64,000 bases of DNA, from the NCBI GenBank assembly GCA_003013855.2, contig ML058554.1, positions 806,001 to 870,000 of the forward strand, read 5' to 3'. Positions 11,401 through 23,100 of the stretch are shown piece after piece. How positions within the stretch are numbered: position 1 is the stretch's first letter; each line of letters begins with the position of its first letter. Origin of the DNA: Liriodendron chinense. Its lineage: Eukaryota > Streptophyta > Magnoliopsida > Magnoliales > Magnoliaceae. A program made the translations under genes and the position numbers. The notes under the pieces were generated by a model. It did no database searches. It saw only the letters and a list, made by a program, of their open reading frames with translations, and was not told where the DNA came from.

Positions 11401-14400
11401 CGAACTTGAGGGGGTTTGGAACCCAGTTCTCTTACCCAACCTAGAGTAGAATAGGCCTGTGATCAGACGCGATCCTCGGAAGTCCTCGCTAACTAACCAA
11501 AGGGAACCTCTCGATCCAATCTACAGACACCAAAAATCTATCTAAACGAGACATCAGAGGATTCGCTTGGCCATTGGACCACGTAAATTTAGCCCCTTCT
11601 AATGATAAATCCACCAATTCATGTTTCTCTACCCACTCGGAGAATCTGATCATACTTGTGGAAACTTTTTCCCCTCTTGACTTCTCACGAGAGAAACGAA
11701 CAATGTTAAAATCGCCCCTAATGCACCAAGGAACCTCCCATTTATCCTTGACCCCGTTTAACTCATCCCAAAATTGCTCTCTCACATTGTACAAACATGG
11801 ATCATACACTGCCGTGAAGACCCATTTGAAGCCAAAAGAGTTGTCACACAACATGATAGAAATAAAGAGGATTCCAGAGTAGATGTCCAAGCTTTTCCAT
11901 CTATTAGTATTCCACCCAATGCAGACACCCCTAGCAGACCCTGTGGCATTCAGCACAGCCCAATCCTTGCCCTTAATCCCCCACATCGAATCCAGCAAGC
12001 TTCTGTCAACCTTCTGGGGCTTTGTTTATTGAATTGAAATAATATCAACCTTTTCTGCGCTACAAATCTTCCTCAGGTAAGCCCTTTTTGCCTTGCTTCC
12101 CAGCCCCCTTACATTCCACAACATGATGATCATTGATCAACCACTCTACCTAACCTTGCCCTTCTGCCTCCATGAGATCTAGCAGCGGAATCATAATTTA
12201 TTGAGCATTCAAGACAAAGAAGTTCCCGTGAACCCTTAGGGATTTTGGACTTCAGTACTTGGGCCTCTCGAAAGTACTGCGCAGCACTTGCCTTCGCAAA
12301 CTGAAAAAAGGCATGAACGTCGTCATCCCCTACACCATAGGACATTCCCACAAGGTCCCCTAGCCTTTCCATGACGTCTCTGGCCCACCGATGATGCTCA
12401 GCTGAGATGCTCTCTGAAAAAGTCTCGTCATCCTGTTCTGTCAGGATCAGAGCAGTTCTTAGGTCTTCATCCTCAACATATGTCTTCTTTGCATAGAGCG
12501 GAGTGACATCAAGGGCCTCCTAAAAGAGATCCCCTTCCTCAGCTGCCTCTGAAAGAACATTCTCCTCAAGAGATTCACCGCCCTTCTCCTACAAGGAAGC
12601 AAATTCGCCTCTACACTCTGTTAACGCCCAACATTCTTTCACACTTTCTGCCCTCTGCTCTTCTTCTCTCTTTGAGTTCTGGGTTTGCAATCCCTGATAA
12701 ACAGAAGAAATAGTGGAGTCGCCGCTCTCCAGGGAGACGTTTGTGGGATAATATGAAGCGAATGATCTCTGTGCAAGTCCGCAAAGGTCGGGTTTGAGAA
12801 AAGAGGGCTCGGGGGGGTTTCGTATAGAACCAAGGCTAGCACATGTGCAGGACTTAAGTTATTCGCCACACGAGCGAGGTGTGTGGAAGGTATAGTCGTA
12901 CATGTCAGCGATCCCAGCTGGGCTGGCACGCGAGGCCCGCCATCTGATCGCCGAAGCTCCAGGCGCATGTCCGTAGAAGCAGTTGTTTCATCCTCCGAAT
13001 AAGCACAAACATCGCATCTAGATTAGTAAGAAGGTCATGGATTTCTCAAACACAAAAGCTAACTATCAATTGTCATGGCTCCTTATCCTCTTTACTTGCC
13101 CATGAAATAAAATCCGCTTATTCTCCTTCTAGGATGAAACTTTTTAGGAAGTTCTCTTTTCTAATCTGAGAGCCCAAAAGAAGAGCTCTAGCTTCTGCTT
13201 CCATGGAATCCTTAATCTGTATCAGACCGGGAAAACAGAACTACCTTGCCCATTTTGTTCCTTAGCACACACCCAATACCAGCTAGCCCTGGGTTACTAA
13301 AGGAACTCCCATGTTCCCATTAACATTCAATTTCACCACACACGACAAGGAGGCCTTCACCAGCTTTTTCAAGTCTCCTTGCTGCCTGTATCTATATCCT
13401 GAGAATCTGGAATTAGGGATCCACCAAAACTGTGGTTGTTGTACTCAACACCCGTATACGTACTTGGATAACATATATACACTTACCATCATCAAATCTT
13501 GAGTACCAGTGGGGCCCATGGTTAGGTTATCCAGACAATTGATCTGATGTGGCCACCTAGGGATGGACCCAGCCCCAAAAATCTCCCTGGTGAGATAATC
13601 ATCCAATCTTTGGCCTTTTTTCCACTGAATGTGAGCTGTTCCTGTATTTTTCTTAGCTTTCTATCTGCAGCAACTAATGAGTTAGGATAGTCCCATTGAA
13701 AGCATTTTGGGGAATGGTTAATACACAGTGAAGCACGTGGATGTCAACGATCTGGAATGCCAAGCCATTGGCCCCACCATCACCCTTCTCTTTTTGGTGG
13801 ATTGATGACTACTTTCATTAAGCGCCCAAAAAGAGAAATACAACTCTGGCACCCCCAGGGAAAGGTGGCCCCTCATCCCCAATGGGAGCAAGAGTGAAGA
13901 AACAACTAAAAAAGCCAAACAGGGAGCAAGGCATGAATACTGCTCGAGGAAGAAGGAATTACATAAAAACAAAAGAACCCCAATCCCTCACTACAGACTA
14001 AACCAAACCATTGGGCCCACCATCACCATGTGACCCTGAGTTGATCGCATAAAATCTCAAATTATATATGTGAAAACTTTCTTAACGAAGTATAAAACAT
14101 TAATCATTGTTTTCACAATCAGGATTGCAAATAAAAATCCATCCATGTAAGAAAAACCTGTTTTAAAACGTCAGGTTCTTGAATCATGATTTTGGTTGAT
14201 GGAAACTCAGCTGAAGTTTGAGAACATAGGATATCTGATTAAGTAGAAGAAATGAATGTGAAAATCCACAATCAGCATGAAAAGAACTTTTCGTACCAAG
14301 CTCTTCCTCATTCTCAAGTGTGTCATTGCTTTCCTTGTGAATAATTTCTGCTGGCATCCAGACACCAATGTCTTCCAGTAGCAAGAACCAGTCAGACTCC

Positions 14401-17059
14401 AAAACTCTTTCAAGAATATCTGTGAAAATTAGGTATTCTTAGTATCTATATACAAAACACTGTGGATCCTTTAAATGCAACCCACAGAGCAAATGAACGA
14501 TCAGAAATATCATAGATTATTTTTTTTTCCCACTCAAAGGGAAGAATACATACTAGCTTCTTCTGCTGGGATAGTTGAATTTGATGTTGCATTACCAAGC
14601 CCCAACTGTCTAGCTTCTTCAAGCTTTTCCTTGCGCCATATTTCCAGGGATTCTGCTCATTGAAAACAGAGTTAATGGGATAATTTGGGAACATGGTTAT
14701 TCAAAAAAAAAAAAAAAAAAGGAAGAGGAAAGAGTATAAAGATCATCATGTTAATTCCAAATTGCCAGTCCATTAGCAGGCACATGCTTTGGATTAACAA
14801 GTGATTCATGATCTTACACATCTCGAAAAAAATATATCAGGCAAGGCAGGTGCAGATCATGTCTGTTCTAAAGTATACCTAAGGGTAGCATGTGAAGATG
14901 TGCATAAGAAATTTCTTTTAAAATTTTTATCAATAACGAATTTTATTTAAGGAGACCCAAAGGGGAAGAAATAAAATTTTTATCAATAACGAATTTTATT
15001 TGAGGAGACCCAAAGGGGAAGAAATAAATTTTTTATCAATAACGAATTTTATTTAAGGAGACCCAAAGGGGAAGAAATAGGGCTGTCAACCGCCCATGTC
15101 CAGGCAGGGTCTTGGTGTACCCATGTAGGGACCCACCTATGGGAACACGGTTCGAGTCTCATCTAGTTTGGACCCTGATATCATACCTGAGGACCCAGAC
15201 CTGGATCCAATCCAGTTCAGTGGCCCACCAGGTCTGGACCTTGATTTTGGGTCTGGTCCAGCTTGAATAAGGACATCTAATCTCACACACACGTGCCACG
15301 TTAACTCGTGTTGTGTAAACATGCTCTCTTACATGTGTGTGGCTTAGCAAACCTCATTTGATCACTGGAATAATAAATAAGTATTTCATACATAGATAAT
15401 AATAATATGAATATTAACTGACCCAACTCGAACCTAACCCGACCCAATTTTAACTGGGTCCATGATAGTGGACCCAACTCAAACACGACCCAATGTTAAA
15501 CTGGGTACAAAATGGCGGACCTAAACCCGACTGATTTTGTAAATGGGCCCAAATACTAGACACAAACTCATTCAAATCTGGTTGGGTACCCGATGACAAC
15601 CCCAGGAAGTATGCAACCTATAAAGGGACCACACCTCAGACTACTTCACAAAGGAGCCCTTCCCAAAGCACACCAAACATCATCAGAATTACAATCTGCA
15701 AAATCTTTTAATGGTTCTGCCCCAAAAGGCTACTTGGTTTAAGATCCTCGCAATGACTATGGCAGTCAATTCCACACAGTTGTTAAAGGCTCTATTGTAC
15801 TTCCCCCTCCATAAGATGGATTTGATAGTCAATTCGACACAGTTGTTAAAGGGTCTATGTTCTTCCCCCCTCCATAAGATGGATGTGATAGATCCAAAGC
15901 CCATAACTTTCTTGCTTATACTCTAAGTTGGCTTGCCCTTCCATGAATCCAACAACGTCGCCATCTAAGCCAGCATGATCCACCTCATACCAAACTGATG
16001 GAGAAGGCATTCCCAAATGACAGATGCAAAAGAGCAGTGAATGAATAAATGATCGATCAGCTACTCATCCTTTACGCATAAGCAGCAACCTTTGATGATG
16101 ATTCCCCTCCACTTGAGCAGGTTATCTATGGTAAAAGCCTTATCTATGCCCGCCGACCAGCCAAAATGAATCACACTGGCAGCACCTTAACAACCCAAAT
16201 CCAAGCTGTCAGAGCCCCTCCACCCTCCATCAGCAAGTAAGCATAGAAGGATTTAACAGAAAATCTTCCATGAAAATCTTCCATTCTTCATCCATTTCCA
16301 GACCCTCTATCTATCCCTTCCTTATTTTTATTTATTTTTTTTTACACACACCCTCACACCCATACACACCACAATGGGTACTCGAACCGTTGAAACTCTT
16401 GTGAGTCTACCACAAAGCCATGAGTAGGGACCGTATCCCTTCCTGATTAAAGCTTACATCTTCCAAGCAAACTAAAAGCCCAATAAGGTCTACCTCCTCC
16501 TCCCTCAAGTTTCTATTGAACAAGACATGGTTCTAAATATTGGTATCGGGGGGCGTATCGGCCCCGGCCAAAAAACGATACGATACAGCCGTGGCGTATC
16601 GATATCGGTCCGTATCGGACAACATCAACCCGTATCGGTCGAAATTTTTTACAAGCCAAAGAATTAAAGGAAATATCAGGGGGAAAAAGAGACAATAATA
16701 AGATATTCAAGAATCAATCATTTTTTTTGCATTTTGGACATGCATACGATAGTGTATCAGACCATTCTTTAATAAGAATGTTGTCTGTCAGTTTGACTTG
16801 TTGAAGGTCAACTAAATGGGCCCTAATTGAACACAAATCAAGCATGATTTGGTGAACTAGGGCCCATTACATTGAAATACAACAAAAGAAGATAAAAATA
16901 GCAAAAAGAAAGTGAAGGTTTACCCTTCTTTCTGATTTTTCCCATGACGGTTCACGTCGCTTCGATTTGTTGAATCCCATTCAAATCATTTGTTTTGATC
17001 CCAAAATAAGTCTAGATCTAACCCAAAATGAGTTTTCAAGCTTCTTTCATGGTTTAAAT

Positions 17060-17100
<41 letters not shown>

Positions 17101-20100
17101 GTGAAATTTTGAAAAAAAAAAAAAAAAAAAAAATTGGACTTTTATGGCCGTATCGGTGCCAATACACCCCATGTATTGGCCAATACAGGCTGATACATGT
17201 CAATTTTTTTGTATCGAGCCAATTTGGTCTTGTATCGCGTATCATCTCGTGCTAATATGGATACAATACGGCCATATTGGCTGATACGATACCGATATTC
17301 ATATCTATGGAACAAGATCAACCATACAATTTGCTCACCAACCCTTTTGAAGACTTCCTTTTTCTTTAAGATGTACACAAGGTAGTTGTCAAAATAATAT
17401 GCTAAACAGCCTGTTTACCATATTCAAGTCAATGTTAATCATCCTCAGCAGAGTTAAAAATATCACTTATCACTCGAGCTCTGCTTATATTGAAAGACAC
17501 ATTAACTATTTCAGCATATTTATTTAGTTTACTATTTCAGTAGTTTATAGAATGAATCATACTTTTACTGCTAAACTACCCACAACAATATGATTATTAT
17601 ATGCAAATGGAACATTTCTCCAACAAGGACATGAGATGCCAAGACAGGAAGATTGAAATTTGTCATGCTTACATGTTCCAATGGGGGCACTCATCAGGGA
17701 ACTTATAAGAAGGCTCATTTAAATAACAAGTTACATCTTCTTCTTTTTTCCACAAAGGGTATTGTTAAGACCAAAGGATGCAGAAAGAGACATAAACGCC
17801 ATCCAAGTCTCTAACTCTCTTATAGCCTGTTTGGTAGACACTCTTGGAAGAAAAAAAAAAAAAAAAAACATATTTCTATGCAAAGTAAAATTTGAAAAGT
17901 TTAGAAATTTTAATTTTATAGAAATGTTGTTTGGATGACACTGCTTATTTTATACATTTTCATAGCCATTGATTATTACGATTTTCCAATCAAAACACTT
18001 TTTCAGCATAGCCCATCTTAATTTTGGATCCATTTGATTTATGTGCCTTCCCTTCATTTGGTGATTTACACCTCCTGAATGGTATTGATGAAAGACAAAC
18101 ACCACAGTGGCCCCACAAGAATACCTATGGCTGGCGTCCCATCCCATTGTTCCCTATATTGTGACCCACATGAGTTGTGAATCTGGCTAATTTTTTGTCT
18201 CAAAAACTAGAATCAAAGATCTCACTTGATGGGATCTCACTTGATGAGCGGAGTGGATTTCACATATACACTTGTTGGGCCCTACACAGTTTGGGTGCTT
18301 AAAAAAGGTGTTGTATAAGATTCCAATCCATGTTTCACTGTCTACAGACTCCATATATCGTGGGCTTCGTGAAGGGAGATAAGAGCATCTAATGTTTGAT
18401 AAAATAACAAAAATGTCCTTGTAATGTTTGGACCACTGATCAAAAGCTATGGGGCCCACTTCATAATCACCCTGGTCATTCGCACCCTCCTTGGATTCAC
18501 CTATGACTAAGGCTTTTCCACGGTTCTTCTTTGGGCACTAATGTGAAAAATGACCAACAAGCCTGCACTCATAACATCACAACTGACTACCCCCACTGGG
18601 ACCAGCACCAATGACACCTTTACCCTTATCATCCCTAGGTTTAGGCAGCACATTCGCCTACTCCCTGGGTTGACTGCCAACATTAGAGTCGGTTCCCTAA
18701 AAACCAGTTCTAACATTCAAGTCTCGGGACTCAAAGCGTTGAGTAACAAGAGACTTCAAGTATTTCTCTAACTCTTGTACAACTTGGTATGCATCATCCA
18801 AGTCAGTAATTGGGCGAGTCAAAAGCTTGCGCTAAAGTTCCATGCGAAGACATGTCTTGAAACGCGATAGCGTCACTAAAGGATCTTCCTGGATGTCACA
18901 TCGCATCATATATTCTTCAAATTTAGCGATGTATTCAACGACTGACATTGATCTCTGGCGTAAAGACTGCCACTGATCAAGGAGCTTCTGTCAATAAGAG
19001 AGAGGAAGGGACTTCTTCTTCAACGATTCCTCCATCTCCTCCCAATGTGCGCTAGGAACTCCTCCAACCCTCTCTACTTTTCTCTCCACATTAGCCCAAA
19101 ACAGCTTAGCTTGACCCACAAGCTTCATTTTGGTAAAATGCATTTGCCGATTCTCCGACATATCATACCACTCGAACTAGTGATCAATGTCCGCCAACCA
19201 GTCAAGGAATGCCTTGGGGTCAAGGCGCCCATCAAAACTCGAAGCCTCTACTTCCACACTCTTCAATACTCGATCATCAGGATCGTAGCGGTCCTGATAC
19301 TTCACGCCCCTCCACGGCCTGTCCCTCAGCCTCACACTCCACGACCTCTACCACACATAGGAACACGTTCCTCGATGGCACCTTCCACTTGAGACTGCTC
19401 TTCACCCCCAATGTCGAGGTTTTCTCTTTGAAATGCTTCTAGACACTCTAAACGGTTCATGGCATCGGTTACTTGTGTGCCTAGTTGGGTGAAAGAATTT
19501 CTATTTTGCGCCTCGAGAGCGACCAAACGTTGGAGGAGTTGGTTCAAAGTCTCGGAAAGTTGTTTGTTATTCATGATTGGCTGCAATCTGAAACCTCTAC
19601 CGGTTCTTGTAGGCATACAATGTGGGACTTGTCCTAAGTTTATCTTGTGCGCAACTATATGGACTGATTAACACGAAAACATGGAATGAGATGATACTAG
19701 CTCTAATATGATGCCAAAATCTGTGAATGCTAACTAAAACACGAATCAGAAAATTTCAGATTTAGATCTAAGAAGACGCAAATCTGGAAAATTCATATTA
19801 ACCTATGCATGCATCTTGTAAAAAAAAACCTAGAATTAGGTAACTCGATCTAGGACGAACTAATGCAAGAGTCTAGCTCTAATACCAAAATTTGATGCAG
19901 GATGGCCTAATCTACCCTATATGTATGCGGAAACTACGAGGGTGGAATCATGTAAACAATAAATAAAACACATTCACCATTCATCATCATAAATTAAGAA
20001 TCAAACAAGAGAACATGTAACGATTAGGGCCATTCATCACAAACAATCAGTAGGGATTTCAAATCCTAACGTGGATTGGATCCAGCGAGAGATAGACTTC

Positions 20101-23100
20101 TCGATCATGCAAGGGTTCATCCAATCAATCATATCAATTCACTAATCCAAGGAAAGAGAAGTTTTCCAGATTAAGGGAATTGTAGGATTCAAAAGCTATT
20201 CACATAGGATTTATGAATCTAGGTTTTGATAATCACAAAGAAAGGAAATATGATTGAAAAGAAGAACATTGGAAGAAAGGTTTATAGATTACCTTGAGAA
20301 AGAGAAGAAGAGAGAAGAATGGATGAGGAAGAAGAGATGAACCTTGAGAGAAGAAGGAGAAGAAGAAGCTTGTAGATTTTCTCTATGAAAGCACCACGTA
20401 TGGTTTTTCTCAATTTCAATAATCAAAGCATCATAAAAGAGTTGGGGCTTCACCCTATTTAATAATCCCGAAATTAAACCCTAAAAAAATTGGAAAATCG
20501 TGTCTTTCCGCAAAAATCTACGTCGGATTGTCGGTCGACCGAAGCTCTCCTCGATCGGCCGAAGCCTGCTTCAGTCAAGATTACAGATTGCTTTGTAATC
20601 TTAACCCGGCCTTCCTTCGGTCGACCCAACCCTTCCTTTAGTCGACTAAAGGCCTCTCTGGTCCTTCTACTGCTCTGTTTGCTATCATGTGCTCGCCAAA
20701 ACTTCTCAAGCGTCGTTGAACCATAGTGAGATGGGCAATGCTCGCCTCCAACATTGATAGACTTTGAAAGGCGTGATATCCGCATCACATCATCTTAGCC
20801 TTATCTAACTAATTGGTTAAAACATAGGTCCCCCCCCTCCTCATTTTTTATATGAAAGCACCACGTATGGTTTTTTCTCAGTTTCAATAATCAAAGCATC
20901 ATAAAAGAGTTAGGGCTTCACCCTATTTAATGATCCGGAAATTAAAAATGACAAAAATACCCTTAAAACCCTAAAGAAATCAGAAAATCACGTCTTTCCG
21001 TAAAAATCTGCGTCGGATCGTTGATCCCAAGCTTCGGTCAAGATTACAGATTGCTTTGTAATCTTAACCCGGCCTTCCTTCGGTCGACTGAAGGCCTCTC
21101 TGGTCCTCCTATTCCTCTGTCTACTATCACGTGCTCGCCAAAACTTTTCAAGCATCGTCGAACCACAGTGAGATGGGCAATGCTCGCCTCCGAAATTGAT
21201 TGACTTTGAAAGGCTTGATGTCTGCATCACATCATCTAAGCCTTATCTAACTAATTGGTTAAAACATGGGTTGATGCGGTTTATGAAACACCCCCCCCCC
21301 CCCCCCCCCCCCCTTCTTACTTCCATGACCATTCTCTACTAGGTTGATAGGCTTGATATCTCTAACAGCCTCAATTCCTTTCTTTGGCACCAAGTCATGA
21401 AAGTAGAAATCAGACCCTTATAACCCATTTAGTAAAATCAAATTCATGTCCAGGTAAGTTATTCTAAACACATCTGTCCCCCTAAAACCTACCTAGGCTG
21501 TAGATAGGCATGCATGGATAGGCTATTCTACCATCATGACTATTGTTTGCCAAACACCCCTCGAAAATAGACAAGCATATGTGGCGCTTATGCAGATTTG
21601 GCACATGTGGCATGCACAGCATGTAGATTGATAGTAGCACATGTGGGTTGGAACATTTGGCAAGTGAAGTATTTGCCCGTGGGCACATTAGCACATTTGA
21701 AGTGCTTGAAGATTGGATATGGCACATGTGGGGTGCTTCACATGGAGTTGATGGACAGTCTCACTTGTGGTACATTGGCACATTAACACGTGCACCACAT
21801 GCATACAAAAAATAAATACTCCTACATATACCTTATGGAGGATATGCTTAAAACAATGTCCCACAATGGCATATGTAGAGCACTTGAAGGTTGGATATGG
21901 CATATGTGGGATGCTTCAAGATGGATTCGATGGACAGTCTTACTTGTGGCACCTTGGCTATACAAAAAAAAAAAAATCCTTCATGTACCCTTCAAAGGAA
22001 GAACCTAAAACTTATCCAAATTAGATGTAATGGTCAAAATTTTTAGAGTCCTATGATCAATTTTATTGGTATCAATGCCCCTTGATTAACAAATCATGAA
22101 TAGGTACTTTAATGGTCATTTATCCCAATAACCCTATTCAAGACTGTGACGCCCTGGGCTGAGGGTACCCCGGTCGGGCACCATGCCTTTGTGCCTCTAA
22201 GTGTCCCGCAGTTTCGGTAAGGCCACAGTTAAAGGGTTGCAGTCAATCCCACACCGGAAAGGGAGTGGCCTTCAGACTGGGCTATGAGTTAGCTTCAGCC
22301 TTCAATGGTACAACGCGTTTTAAATCCGTGAGCTTCGGCAGAGCGGACAATATCTCATTGTTTTTTTTTTTAAAGATGACAATATTTCATTGTTAGGGCT
22401 AGGCTATTACAGATCGTATCAGAGCGGGGTCGCTCTGTCTCCCGAAAGGGGGGGAGATTGTGACGCATTGGGCTGAGGGTACCCCGGCCGGCCGGGCGCC
22501 ATGCCTTCGTGCCTCCGAGTGTCCTGCAGTTTCGGTAAGGCCACAGTCAAAGGGTTGCAGTCAATCCCACATCGGAAAGGGAGTGGCCTTCGGACTAGGC
22601 TATAAGTTGGCTTCAGCCTTCAACGGTAAGACACATTTTAAATCCGTGAACTTCGGCAGAGCAGACAATATCTCACTGTTGGGGCTGGGCTGTTACAAAG
22701 ACTCATAAAAGAAAACCTCCACAACATCATGACTACAACACCCCAACAAAATGGGAAAATGCAAATGTAAATACGTCTACACCAAGACCTATAATCATCG
22801 GCCATCTAAAAGATAGGTATCACACTCAAGAATCCCAACCAAATACTTAGAAAAAAAGGATTGAGAAAAAAGGGTCAGTTTGTTAACCGAAAAAGTAAAG
22901 TTCAAATAGGCTTAATCCAGACAAGTGATGGAGAACCTCCACCCTCCTCTTTAGCACAAGATTTTGAGCTTTGCATATCTACCATTTCAAAATCAAGGCA
23001 TCTTGAAAGTGAGTCACATTCCATGAATATACTATTGTCATATAGTATATGGAAAATATGACAATGGTACAGTTTTGGAGTATTTCTATCTATTGATCAT

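Larger units (their letters stand above)
8427..12982 (-). mobile_element. L1-type LINE, near full length, decayed, with poly(A) tail
   Basis: Non-LTR retrotransposon on the minus strand, about 4.6 kb. The 3' end is a run of about 31 T on the plus strand (8427-8457), i.e. poly(A). ORF2 (12133-8531) carries endonuclease, reverse transcriptase and C-terminal zf-RVT parts. Remnants of an upstream ORF1 lie at about 12130-12660. The 5' end is placed at about 12982 because RNase H homology resumes there. No target duplication was found: the sequence after the poly(A) (atcttgccgaat on minus) is not repeated at the 5' flank. It sits in intron 5 in the same orientation as the host gene. Confidence 0.88.
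7854..14296 (-). other. Intron 5 of the 7-exon gene (6.4 kb)
   Basis: Donor GTACGA is at 14296 and the acceptor TTATACAG ends at 7854. It contains the L1 LINE (8427-12982) inserted in an RNase H remnant. About 7990-8290 shows nothing recognisable. The stretch 13505-14290 has only LINE-tail-like fragments (about 13795-13975, minus strand). Confidence 0.75.

Noticed and set aside
12983..13370. Host RNase H gene
   Set aside because: It has stops, a replaced catalytic Asp and no splice sites. It is a retroelement-type remnant.
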